A program made the position numbers and the translations under genes. A stretch of 63,885 nucleotides of DNA, taken from Burkholderiales bacterium. Its GTDB lineage: Bacteria > Pseudomonadota > Gammaproteobacteria > Burkholderiales > Casimicrobiaceae. Location of the stretch: contig JAGNQL010000004.1 of NCBI GenBank assembly GCA_017989135.1, positions 1 through 63,885 of the forward strand, written 5' to 3'. The notes under the pieces are model-generated. The model searched no databases and was not told where the DNA came from. It saw only the letters and a list, made by a program, of their open reading frames with translations. Below are positions 17,401 to 24,644 of the stretch, one piece after another (position 1 is the stretch's first letter; every line of letters starts with the position of its first letter).

Positions 17401-18179
17401 CGAATCGCGGCGGTGCCGTCAAGCCCAACCGGCAACTTGATGTTCGCCATCGCCGGAATGCGCGACAGCGGCAAGTCTGTAAGGACGACGTCGCCGGAGC
17501 TTTCGACCGGATTCAAACCGACGCGGCCTTTCCACTGCACGCGTGTTTTGTCGTTCAATGTGGCTTGCAGCGAATAGTCGCCTCGGTCGCGCGGCAGCGT
17601 GGAAAGTTTGTCGAGCTTGAACGAAATCGGCTCCAGCGCGAGGCGCTGCTCGGCCGCGCCCGCGCGTTCGTCGCTGAGCCGAAACGCGGCGCTTTCGATG
17701 CTGACATTGCGCAACACGACGCGCGGAATTTTGTCGCTCGGCGGATCGTTTGACTTGGGAAACGCGTCGAGAAATTGCACCCAATCCATCGAGCCGTCGG
17801 CTTTGATGCGTGCATTGATTTCGGGGCGTGTGATGGTGATGTGATCCGTCATCAACGCCATGTCTTTGAGCGAGGCCCAACTACCTTTGACATCAAGCGC
17901 GCTGACTTTTGCGAGCGTGTTCTTGCCGTCGCGTAGCGCGACGTCGCTCGCTTTCAAGTGCAGCGTGAAGGGATTGAATGACGCGGTCGCCATCTTCAAT
18001 TCGCGCCCCGATTTTTCTTTCAACCAGTTCGGTGCGGTTTGAGTGAGCGCGTGCGGCAGCAGCCACGCGAGCGAGCAGAACAGCGCGAACATGATTGCGC
18101 CCAGCGCGAGAAAAATGCGCAATGGCCAACGCCACCAAGGGCGACGCGGCGAAGAATCGGGAGAAGCAGAAGCAAGCAT
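14499..18179 (-). CDS. Giant AsmA-like/DUF748 envelope protein
   Basis: A 1226-residue protein anchored by an N-terminal membrane helix (about residues 18-42, IFLALGAIMFALFCSLAWLL). It is followed by a long periplasmic beta-rich AsmA-type repeat region with a Pro/Ala/Thr linker near 410-445. Then comes a DUF748 section with the repeated VSIAGVSLSNGRVNFVDN and VTGGDVEFADLSLRPQFG motifs. A C-terminal stretch near 1050-1110 (PPEREKLGKLVKALEKRPQLKLTVEGRFD) resembles the OmpA-like DUF748 tail. Family members resemble bridge-like lipid-transfer proteins between the membranes (AsmA, YhdP, TamB). This is among the largest genes in the window and has no obvious operon partner. Confidence 0.88.
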   Translation of the reverse strand: MLASASPDSSPRRPWWRWPLRIFLALGAIMFALFCSLAWLLPHALTQTAPNWLKEKSGRELKMATASFNPFTLHLKASDVALRDGKNTLAKVSALDVKGSWASLKDMALMTDHITITRPEINARIKADGSMDWVQFLDAFPKSNDPPSDKIPRVVLRNVSIESAAFRLSDERAGAAEQRLALEPISFKLDKLSTLPRDRGDYSLQATLNDKTRVQWKGRVGLNPVESSGDVVLTDLPLSRIPAMANIKLPVGLDGTAAIRANYSVAAGTDFTAAGVGDGSIEIAELRVLSGSDGKGDSATAKTIKLSPISASWAKTKTNGKESQVFAFLPVNASLQGINVKAAAQPDSFLNIAQIATAKPFTLDLATQRIDVPNITITGLQANALRDKNGTMVLPFASMPASSPAAPAQAVATTTTPATTTAAPQVTPATGWQIGVGEIISDKAALTLSDQSFATPQITTAKLDLTLGARIATGDKSSVIISSKRAALTDVVMRDSAAPDAWFSAKEFRVAPFEINAQGTKIELPKMDIVAPLVSLALDQAGVDVAKKFAPAVASAPAAAPAKPSANAPPFSVSIAGVSLSNGRVNFVDNTLPTALTHVVDAIGINVERIEVNGTRPINATFKGSIGSGGAAQAKVKFDQRASSVDTEFSLERVALAAFSPYLNRNTRLKLTKGEAALDGRVQAALGASETKADAIRFDGKMAVREFELIDETTNAPFTQWAELSSQNIRITSGNAGLNVTLADLLLDQPRGRFIIAEDGTLNLSQVGKASAVPPAQIPTQAPTQTPASTVTQPAPMPTDSDTAPVVKVRRVQVTGGDVEFADLSLRPQFGTRISDLSGLIVGLSTELSSRAEVSLEGKVDQFGLARISGAIAPMGATEFTDIKAIFRNLEMKNLTPYSGKFAGRKIESGKLSLDLEYKIQQRKLKGENQIVIDNLVLGERVDSKEASNLPLDLAIALLRDSNGVIELGLPVQGSLDDPQFSYGSLIWKAIGNVLTKIATAPFRALGALLGGSGEEFEAVNFEPGEARLLPPEREKLGKLVKALEKRPQLKLTVEGRFDKARDREALADNILKLEVSKRAGMKPPGANEPLVISFTDTKVQAALDELAASAGDEAVRLRAQYLPPAGNAVTGMLQNARERLSPTARAERAAARAKYYPELFKLLQVKQAVPDIAYATLAGFRAEVIRNTLTAVNTISADRVSVAAPQPAKASKLDQVATTLALSVK

Positions 18180-18242
18180 CAGCCCATTTTCTACAAATAC
18201 CCGGCCGCACGCGATTCAACGAAGTGCACTCAGCATGCTTCG

Positions 18243-18387
18243 CAACAACTTTAACGTCAACAAATAGCGCAACGACCACTGGGCGGTCGTTCCCGGCGCA
18301 TCACACTACCAATAGTATCTAAGTCGACTTACTAGTAAATGTGGCTGTAGCGCCCACTCGGCGGTCGCTGCGCGTCAAAAGCTAACA
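18243..18387. repeat. Bipartite palindromic element, copy C
   Basis: The left hairpin CAACGACCACTGGGCGGTCGTT and right hairpin AGCGCCCACTCGGCGGTCGCT flank a centre CTAAGTCGACTTACTAG. The ends AACAACTTT and AAAAGCTAACAG are degenerate terminal repeats. It lies 16 bases beyond the stop codon of the LivK-like gene (minus strand), so it follows that gene directly, and upstream of the DUF748 gene start. Confidence 0.72.
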
Positions 18388-18403
18388 GGGCACTCTGAGC
18401 GAG

Positions 18404-19513
18404 CTACCGCCGAAACTTCCCGTCACGACCAATGATCGAGAGGTCCACGAAATCTAGCCCCGTGTGATCCGACGGCGAGTAACTCAGGCTTAAGCCACCG
18501 ACGTCAAAATCGCGAATGCCTTCAAGCGCGGCGCGCACTTTCTCGCCCGTCGGGTTTGGGCCAGCTCGGCGCAAGCCTTCGACCAACACTTTCGCAGAGG
18601 TGAAGCCCTCCAACATCGCGGGCGAAAGATCCGTGATGTTCTTCGCTTTCGCCAGCGCGAGCACTTCTTTCACCAACGGCGACGTAATCGAGCGCTCATT
18701 GGGAAACACCTGCGTGATGATGGTGCCCGGCGCGTTGTCGCCGAGCGCTTTGACGAATCCGCCAGACGCGTTGTTCGACAACGTCACGAGCTGTGCGCGC
18801 GATCCCGCGGCGCGAATCGCCTTGAGCGCATCGATGACGTGCGTACCGGAGCCGACAATGAACACAGCCTGCGGACTCGTGCGTTTGACGTCCGCCGCGA
18901 GCATCGAAAAGTCCGGCTTGCTGCGGTCGTATTTTCCGAGGAAAACCGGGTTGAGTTTGGTGGCTTGAAAGCCCGCCTTCACGCCCACCATCGCGTCTGC
19001 GCCGAACGTGTCGTCCACGTGCAAAACGCCGATGTCGGTGATGCCGATGGCGGAGAGCAGCGCGACCGCTTTTTCGGATTCGCGCTGGTACGTGGAGCGC
19101 ACGTTGAACACATTGCGCTTGACCGGGCTATGCAGCAGCATCGCGCCGGTGGAAGGCCCCAACAGCGGCACGCGCAGCTCGTCAAGCACAGGAATGATGA
19201 GTTCGTTGTGCGGTGTGCCGCGCGTGAGAAAGAGCGCGACCGCCCCCTTCTCGGCGATCAACGTGCGCGCGTTCGCAGCGGCGAGCTTCGGGTCGAATTT
19301 GTCGTCGAGCGAGACGAGCACAATCTTCTGCCCGTTCACGCCGCCACGCGCATTCACCGCGTCGAAGTAGAGCGCCGCTCCATCAGTCGCTTCTTTCACC
19401 GTCGCCGCGACCGCGCCGGTAAAACCTGCGGTTTGCCCAACAACGATTTGCGCTGACGCGCACGCAGTCGTCGCACTCAGCACGGCGGCGACAAGCCAAT
19501 GTCTCAGTTCCAT
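18404..19513 (-). CDS. LivK-like ABC transporter substrate-binding protein
   Basis: A 369-residue type I periplasmic binding protein of the branched-chain amino acid/amide class. The signal peptide covers residues 1-21 (ending CASA before QIVVGQTAGFTG). Family marks are TDGAALYFDAVNARGGVNGQKI near 44 and the LLSAIGITDIGVLHVDDTFGADAM lobe near 150. No permease or ATPase genes are adjacent, so it may work with a remote transporter or as a sensor. The ligand cannot be inferred. The gene is flanked on both sides by palindromic elements. Confidence 0.9.
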   Translation of the reverse strand: MELRHWLVAAVLSATTACASAQIVVGQTAGFTGAVAATVKEATDGAALYFDAVNARGGVNGQKIVLVSLDDKFDPKLAAANARTLIAEKGAVALFLTRGTPHNELIIPVLDELRVPLLGPSTGAMLLHSPVKRNVFNVRSTYQRESEKAVALLSAIGITDIGVLHVDDTFGADAMVGVKAGFQATKLNPVFLGKYDRSKPDFSMLAADVKRTSPQAVFIVGSGTHVIDALKAIRAAGSRAQLVTLSNNASGGFVKALGDNAPGTIITQVFPNERSITSPLVKEVLALAKAKNITDLSPAMLEGFTSAKVLVEGLRRAGPNPTGEKVRAALEGIRDFDVGGLSLSYSPSDHTGLDFVDLSIIGRDGKFRR

Positions 19514-19646
19514 TCAAGCCTCCTTGTGGCCACTCGCGCGGCGCGACGCACGCGTTGAGCGTGTCGAATAGGTGGAGGATACGAAGCAATGCTGTCAGAT
19601 TGACAGAATTTTCTTAGGGGCAGCACTCGCAAGCTTGTCGCGGATC

Positions 19647-19790
19647 AACAGCTTTCGCATATGAAAACACACGAACGACCAGCGAGCGGTCGTTTGGAGC
19701 GCATTCTGTGCGTAAAAACCTAAAAGTCGAGAACAGTCGTTTTACGCCTGTAACGACCGCGCAGCTGTCGTTACCGCACTAAAGCTGTTA
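19647..19790. repeat. Bipartite palindromic element, copy D
   Basis: The terminal inverted repeat AACAGCTTT ... AAAGCTGTTA encloses hairpins GAACGACCAGCGAGCGGTCGTT and TAACGACCGCGCAGCTGTCGTTA and a centre AAAAGTCGAGAACAG. The right end stops one base short of the stop codon of the Rieske oxygenase (CTA at 19792-19794 on this strand). With 19514-19646 this fills the gap upstream of the LivK gene; the rest shows no gene. Confidence 0.8.
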
Positions 19791-19791
19791 G

Positions 19792-20934
19792 CTATCCGCC
19801 CAGAACATCGTGGCCAAGTTGATCGCCCAATTTCGCGCGATACCACTCGTGGAAATGCTGCATGCCGTCTTCCATCGGGCTCTGATACGGCCCGACTTCC
19901 ACGCGGCCTTCGGCGTAAAGCGCGCGGCGTCCGGCGTCCATGCGCTCGGCGATTTCGTCGTCTTCGACGCAGGTTTCCATGTACGCCGCCTGTTGCGCGG
20001 CGATGAATTCCGGCTCGAAGAGCGCGACTTCTTCGGCGTAATAAAACTCAACCACGTTGGTCGTTTTGCCCGCCGATTGTGGCCATAACGACGACACGAC
20101 GAGCGTGTGCGGATACCACTCGACGGTGATGTTCGGGTAGTAGGTGAGCCAAATCGCACCGTGCGGCGGCGGCACGCCTTGGCGGAACTGCATCACTTGG
20201 TCGTGCCAACGTTTGTAAACCGGCGAGCCCGGTTTGTCGAAACCGCGCGACAAACCGACCGTTTGCACGGAAAAATCGCTGCCCCATTCCCACGCCAGAT
20301 CGTCGCACGTTACGAACTGGCCCAGCCCCGGATGGAACGGCCCAACGTGGTAATCCTCAAGGTAGACCTCGACGAACGTCTTCCAGTTGTAGTTGCACTC
20401 GTGCACGACGGAGCGGTTGAATGCGTAGCCCGAAAAGTCCAGCGCTTGCCGCGTTTGCGTGGACAGCGTCGCGAGATCAACGACGGGATCGCGCGGGCCA
20501 TCGAACAGCAAACCGTTCCACGACTTGAGGCCGTGATTCTGCAAATTGAGCGCAGGATTGCACGGAAAATGCGGCGCGCCAATGAGTTCGCCCTCGCCGG
20601 AGTACGTCCAGCGATGCAGCGGACACACGACGTTGCCGCCGCTTTGCGCAAGCGAGCCGCGGCCATCGAGCATCATGGCTTGGCGATGGCGGCAGATGTT
20701 TGAAATCAGATTGACGCCGTTTGCCGTGTGGGTGAGCGCTTGCGCGTTGTTGCGCGTGGCGAGCACGGCGTAATCGTTGACGCTCGGCACCATGAGCTGA
20801 TGGCCCGCGTAACCGGGGCCGCGCGCAAACAAAATCTCACGTTCGCGGGCGAGCAGCGATTCGTCGAAGTAGGCGGCGGGGGGAAGTTGCGAGACCGGCG
20901 CAGCAATTTGCGCGTCGGTGAGGGGGCGAGTCAT
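19792..20934 (-). CDS. Rieske-type aromatic ring-hydroxylating oxygenase, alpha subunit
   Basis: A 380-residue non-heme iron oxygenase. The Rieske 2Fe-2S motif is CxH (NICRHRQAMM, near residue 81) and CxxH (VCPLHRWTYSGEGEL, near 101). The mononuclear iron site is marked by EDYHVGPFHPGL near 193 (two His), with a C-terminal acidic residue to complete it. Such enzymes need a reductase and often a beta subunit; neither is encoded nearby. In several betaproteobacteria a Rieske gene of this kind is a neighbour of xseB-ispA-dxs, which here lies 3.5 kb away beyond the Rhs debris. That is a recollection, not checked. Substrate unknown. Confidence 0.9.
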   Translation of the reverse strand: MTRPLTDAQIAAPVSQLPPAAYFDESLLAREREILFARGPGYAGHQLMVPSVNDYAVLATRNNAQALTHTANGVNLISNICRHRQAMMLDGRGSLAQSGGNVVCPLHRWTYSGEGELIGAPHFPCNPALNLQNHGLKSWNGLLFDGPRDPVVDLATLSTQTRQALDFSGYAFNRSVVHECNYNWKTFVEVYLEDYHVGPFHPGLGQFVTCDDLAWEWGSDFSVQTVGLSRGFDKPGSPVYKRWHDQVMQFRQGVPPPHGAIWLTYYPNITVEWYPHTLVVSSLWPQSAGKTTNVVEFYYAEEVALFEPEFIAAQQAAYMETCVEDDEIAERMDAGRRALYAEGRVEVGPYQSPMEDGMQHFHEWYRAKLGDQLGHDVLGG

Positions 20935-21264
20935 GGCTCCGAACCGTTCAGAAAAAAGTTAACCCAACACAAACCAGGTGCAATTTCGGACCGCACCCAA
21001 CCCTTGCTAAGTCAACCTCTGCCCCGAACGTGTGCGGTGGCGGGAGGCTGCATCGTCAAACGCGTCGATTATCCCACGGTTGACGGAAAGCGCCTTGCGT
21101 CTAGCTTGGTCAGGTTCACTGAGTTGGCCTGACAAACCCCCTTGCCGTCATTCTCGCGAAGCGGGAATCCAGGAAGCTGCCAGCCGCGACGCCTCGGCAA
21201 CACCCTACCCGTCTGTTGCGCCGTCTCGCCCACCCCCACCGCGGCCACCCCACGCTCTTAGAAC
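20935..21264. repeat. Intergenic region with a GGATTCCCG-type repeat
   Basis: 330 bases with no convincing gene or RNA. A small hairpin GTCAGG...CCTGAC lies at about 21110-21133. At 21146-21172 is CGTCATTCTCGCGAAGCGGG followed by AATCCAGG, the common intergenic repeat also seen in worn form near 1971. The region marks the border between the Rieske gene and the Rhs remnant. Confidence 0.45.
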
Positions 21265-21969
21265 TCACCCCACGCATTCGGCAGAACCGCAAGCGTTCTG
21301 CCCTACCGCGCTGCCTACAAGCCCGGCCAAAGACCCGTAGGCACTCATCAACCACGCCGCGCCGCCAGCGGTCGCTATGCCCGCCACTAAGCCAATCACC
21401 ATCCGCCGATTCTTCGTCCACCAAGAAAACCCACTCGGATCAGTAAACGACAACGGGTTATTCATCACATACCCATACCGGTTATGCGACTGCGCATTCT
21501 GCGGCGCCTGAATAATCGGATCGGCCTGCAAGAAGCGCCCGATCACAGCGTCGTAGAGGCGACCATTCATGTGAATGATGCCCAGCTCCGCAAGGTGCTC
21601 ATGCCCCGTGAAGCCGCGCTGGTCGCCGTTGAGGCCCGCTCGTGCATTACCCCACGGTCCAAAGCCGAGCACGGAGAGCGTGCCATTGGTGGCGGCCGTT
21701 CCGCTGCCCGCCGTGACCGTGAACTCGGCGATCATGCTGCCCAGATGATCTTTCAGGAGCAGCTTGGTCACCGTGTTGGTGCCAGAGAGGTTCGTGGCGT
21801 TGGCTTGGTTGATCGCCTGCCCCGTGGCCGGATCAAAGTTGGTAGTGACCGTGGCGATCACACCATCAGGGCCGCTGATGGTGGCGAAGCTGCTGACCAC
21901 CTTGCCGCCGACGTTGCGATGCACTTCGAAGCCGCCGGGGACAAATCGCGCCCATGAGGCGCGATTTGG
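21265..21969 (-). pseudogene. Rhs-repeat core C-terminal remnant
   Basis: An open frame from a stop at 21970-21972 to 21265 with no proper start and no upstream Rhs repeats. It carries the hallmark Rhs core end: LKDHLGSMIAEF, GFTGHEHLAELGIIHMNGRLYDAVIGRFLQADP and RYGYVMNNPLSFTDPSG. After the core comes a short hydrophobic tail (MVIGLVAGIATAGGAAWLMS) instead of a toxin domain. The final residues GQNACGSAECVG and the TGA are encoded by a REP palindrome (21280-21306), so the toxin end has been cut off. Rhs proteins deliver C-terminal toxins to neighbouring cells; this copy is surely non-functional as such. Confidence 0.85.
21280..21306 (-). repeat. GTAG-headed REP (GGCAGAAC type), copy 1
   Basis: On the minus strand GTAG is followed by the hairpin GGCAGAAC-GCTTGCG-GTTCTGCC. 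An almost identical unit in the same orientation is at 22334-22360; the flanking GCATTC is shared too. This copy lies inside the end of the Rhs remnant frame and provides its last codons. Confidence 0.85.
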
Positions 21970-22148
21970 TCAAACTTCGGACAGGCTCAGCGCGCTCCTA
22001 TCTGCCGGTCATGGACGTTGCCAACGTGCCGACCAAACCACGTTCATTGCAACGTGCGAAACGTGAGCGAAGCGATCTGTTCAGGGAGTGAGCGCGTAGG
22101 CGCGAGCGATTCGCGCATCAAGCCAACCAATCAGCCAACGAAATAGCT

Positions 22149-22265
22149 AACAGCTTTGCAACGCTAACGACTAGTCGACGGCGGTTGCGGCGAGATTTAT
22201 TAGCATGTTGACTATGCGATAAATCCCGCTTAAACGACCGCAGGGCGTTCGCTGGAGTGGAAAAG
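22149..22265. repeat. Bipartite palindromic element, copy E (degenerate)
   Basis: It starts TAACAGCTTTGCAACGC, followed by a hairpin region around ACTAGTCGACGGCGG. A GTTGACTATGCGATAAAT centre and AACGACCGCAGGGCGTTCGCT come next. The right terminus is not recognisable. The surrounding sequence (21970-22148) is rich in short palindromes and contains no gene. Confidence 0.6.
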
Positions 22266-22333
22266 GTGCAAATGCCATTTCGCTGATTTCGTGATTCGGA
22301 TTCGCCGCGACGCGCCCATAACCCACCGCATTC

Positions 22334-22360
22334 GGCAGAACCGCGAGCGTTCTGCCCTAC
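22334..22360 (-). repeat. GTAG-headed REP (GGCAGAAC type), copy 2
   Basis: The hairpin GGCAGAAC-CGCGAGC-GTTCTGCC is followed by CTAC on the plus strand, that is, a GTAG head on the minus strand. It differs from copy 1 by one base in the loop. The two copies bracket the 1-kb Rhs remnant in direct orientation. Confidence 0.85.
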
Positions 22361-22407
22361 CGAGCTGAGAACGCGTTGCTAGGACGCCATGAATCGGCAA
22401 TTCCCAT

Positions 22408-23115
22408 TCACTCCCCGCTTAGCAACGTCGCTTTCGTATTTGCTGCAACCACTTGCGCAAATTCGACGAGTCGCTCAACAGTCACTTCACGCGGCAGTTC
22501 ATCAGGCTGAAGCACTTTCAGAAACACGCGCAGATAACGGCGGGGGGAGAGAACTGTGTATAGGTGAACTCCTGCTAGCGATCCGTCGTCGTAAATCAGG
22601 CGTCTCGTCGCCCAGATACCGCTTTCCAACTGCAGGAATTGGAGCGAGCGCCGATCTGTAGCCGCTGGCTTCCCAAAGGTCAACAAGGTAGCGCCTGATG
22701 GTAGTGGTCGTTGATCAAATTCGTCCTGCTTACGGTCAATCGCATCCACCCGTTTTCGCAGCGCTTCTTCGGGGCTAGCGCTTGCAGTATCCGCCGTCGA
22801 CAGAGCGGTGTACGAGATTTGGATTTGAGCAGAAAAATCAGACTTACAACGAAAGAACATTGACCCGCAAGGAAACATCCTTCCACTATAGAAGCCGTCG
22901 ACGAAGTCGCCAGCCTCGCGCGCAGTCCTGAGCCGAAACGGTTGGCTGAACATATCATCAGCGCCCACGATGCGCGGAAAGCTGATCTTCAATGCGCTAT
23001 TTTCAATGTTGATGATCTGGCCGAGGCGCGGCAAGAGTTCCGCCCCAGCAGTCGTCGTCAACAGCGCGCTACACGAAGCGACTACGAAAATCCGAAGGTA
23101 AGAAAAAATATTCAT
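22408..23115 (-). CDS. Exported protein coupled to the orphan hydrolase; putative immunity protein
   Basis: A 235-residue protein. The start is the ATG at 23115, which overlaps the TGA of the upstream hydrolase in an ATGA junction. It has a clear signal peptide (NIFSYLRIFVVASCSALLTTTAGA, then ELLPRL), so the mature protein is in the periplasm. The mature part has two Cys in FPCGSMFFRCKSDF near residue 90, probably a disulphide, and no recognisable enzyme motif. The coupling to a lipase-like domain next to an Rhs remnant, and export to the compartment where lipase toxins act, suggest an immunity protein. The family is not recognised; the role is inference. Confidence 0.6.
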   Translation of the reverse strand: MNIFSYLRIFVVASCSALLTTTAGAELLPRLGQIINIENSALKISFPRIVGADDMFSQPFRLRTAREAGDFVDGFYSGRMFPCGSMFFRCKSDFSAQIQISYTALSTADTASASPEEALRKRVDAIDRKQDEFDQRPLPSGATLLTFGKPAATDRRSLQFLQLESGIWATRRLIYDDGSLAGVHLYTVLSPRRYLRVFLKVLQPDELPREVTVERLVEFAQVVAANTKATLLSGE

Positions 23116-23624
23116 TTGAAGTAGGCGCAAGAGGAGTGCGTGCTTGTCGCGCACGAGCCGTACATCACACTCGGAAGCATTAGGAGTGACTTGAATAGGT
23201 CGGAAACCCCTGTGGCATTCATGCCCACCCACATAGCTACAGGATCGTCACTTCGAGGAAAGAAGTATCCCACCGTCCCTCCCATGCCACGCGCCCCAGC
23301 GGTAAAAGTGCTTTCGTTGGCAGCCGGGCCAAAAGCCGAAGCCACGAGCGAGCCGCCGTAGTTTAGACCAGCCAAAACAAACATCGCGTTCTGCAAAACC
23401 AATGAGCCTTGGCTGTGTCCGACTACTTCAACGTTTGCTCCGCCAAGAAGCGAGTCCCCGAGGGCGGCCGCGAGTTGGCGAGCTAGACCACTTGGAATTC
23501 TCAGGCGATCCCCGCCCGATTCGATTAGATCTACAACAAACATATTAGTCGGGTTGAAAAAGAGATAGAAGGACTGCTGACTAAATGCCGTCATTCCGTT
23601 GCCAGTAGCAGAAGACAAATGGGA
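23112..23624 (-). pseudogene. Orphan alpha/beta-hydrolase (GHSQG) domain, likely displaced Rhs toxin tip
   Basis: About 170 residues, open from a stop at 23625-23627 with only a TTG as a possible start. It looks like the C-terminal part of a longer protein. FNPTNMFVVDLIESGGDRLRIPSGLARQLAAAL precedes NVEVVGHSQGSLVLQNAMF, the GxSxG nucleophile elbow of a lipase/esterase. Later a DD and MWVGMNATGVSDLFKSLL follow. It is cut at its 5' end exactly where an AAATGAACCCGACCCC motif begins. The stop overlaps the start of the exported partner gene. It resembles the displaced toxin cassettes left near rhs genes. It may still be expressed if TTG is used. Confidence 0.6.
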
Positions 23625-23626
23625 TT

Positions 23627-23707
23627 AAAGGGGTCGGGTTCATTTTGCGTGGTCATATCTTTAGACACAGGCGTTGTTTCACCGGATGAAAGGGGTTCAT
23701 TTCATTT
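23627..23707. repeat. Pair of AAAGGGGT...TTCATTT repeats
   Basis: AAAGGGGTCGGGTTCATTTT (23627) and AAAGGGGTTCATTTCATTT (23689) are two related direct units 62 bases apart. I recall this type of GGGGTCRGGTTCATTT motif at the ends of small transposase-linked elements in proteobacteria, but cannot verify that here. The first unit marks the exact truncation point of the orphan hydrolase frame. The rest of 23708-23872 shows no gene. Confidence 0.5.
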
Positions 23708-23872
23708 AGTCTCCACGCATACCGGAAGCTCTTTGCCAACATCAGCACACCTTCTTTCCTGTCTTAACGAAAATAGTCTACTGTAGCGCCAGCGGCGCAA
23801 GCTCGGTCTCGTAAGGTTTGCGGTCGCGTCCGCCACGAACCCACATTGTCAGTCAGAGAACGCAAAGGCACT

Positions 23873-24343
23873 ATGGCTCAGATCACGACGCTGTCAAAAC
23901 TGCGTTTCCCATTGCTCGCGCTCGTCCTCACGGCGGTCAGCGCGACGGCGACGGCTGTGCCGAAGATCGCCGAAGGCGCATACCGCGTCGACTGGAACCG
24001 CAAGGTCCGTGACTTGTGTGTGGACAACTACACCAACGACGACCTGACCGCGCGCGATTGGCAGGGCGTGCTTGCAGCGCTGGGCTCGATCTGCACGCTG
24101 TCGAACGTGCGCGAAGGCAAAACGGACGCGAGCTGGAGCGGAAAATGCTCGCAACCGGGCGTCGGGCGGGTGCTCGACGTGAAGTACGACGTGAGCGTGA
24201 AAGTCAACGCCGACGGCAGTTTCGACATCCTCACCGTGATTTCTGGCGACCAACAAGCGCGCATTCCCATTCGTGGCGAACGGCTAAAGGGTGCCGCGGC
24301 GGCGTGCGGCAAAGAGCAGCCGTTTTTTCGGCCTTGGCAGTAA
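23873..24343 (+). CDS. Exported DUF3617-like protein
   Basis: A 156-residue protein. The start is the ATG at 23873; an upstream in-frame TTG at 23846 has no ribosome site. The signal peptide is LRFPLLALVLTAVSATATA. The mature protein has four Cys (LCVDN, SICTLSN, GKCSQPG and AACGKE), a pattern suggesting two disulphides. The TDASWSGKCSQPG ... VLDVKYDVSVKVNADGSFDI layout resembles DUF3617 proteins, small periplasmic proteins of unknown role. It lies just upstream of xseB with 76 bases between, probably unrelated in function. Confidence 0.6.
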   Translation: MAQITTLSKLRFPLLALVLTAVSATATAVPKIAEGAYRVDWNRKVRDLCVDNYTNDDLTARDWQGVLAALGSICTLSNVREGKTDASWSGKCSQPGVGRVLDVKYDVSVKVNADGSFDILTVISGDQQARIPIRGERLKGAAAACGKEQPFFRPWQ

Positions 24344-24419
24344 GCACTACAAAAACGCCCCGAAAACGGCCATCTTCGTAAAATCAACGGTTCGATCACC
24401 GTCCGAACTGCTGCCCGTC

Positions 24420-24638
24420 ATGGCCAAATCCGCTCCGAAAACCTTTGAATCCGCGCTTGATGAGCTGGAGAAGCTGGTGGCTGATCTTGAAAACGGGTCG
24501 CTGCCGCTGGCGGATTCCCTGGCGGCGTACAAGCGTGGCGCGGAGTTATTGAAGTACGCGCAGGGCGAGCTCGCGCAGGTGGAGCAGCAGGTCAAAGTGC
24601 TTGAAGGCGATGTGTTGAAGCCTTACCAGCCGGAATAG
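24420..24638 (+). CDS. xseB: Exodeoxyribonuclease VII small subunit
   Basis: A 72-residue protein: KTFESALDELEKLVADLENGSLPLADSLAAYKRGAELLKYAQGEL is the full XseB domain, a helical hairpin that binds the XseA large subunit. Exo VII degrades single-stranded DNA in repair. The start is taken at the ATG at 24420; the frame is open further upstream but without similarity. Six bases separate it from ispA. xseB-ispA-dxs is a common proteobacterial operon order. Confidence 0.95.
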   Translation: MAKSAPKTFESALDELEKLVADLENGSLPLADSLAAYKRGAELLKYAQGELAQVEQQVKVLEGDVLKPYQPE

Positions 24639-24644
24639 CGCGCG

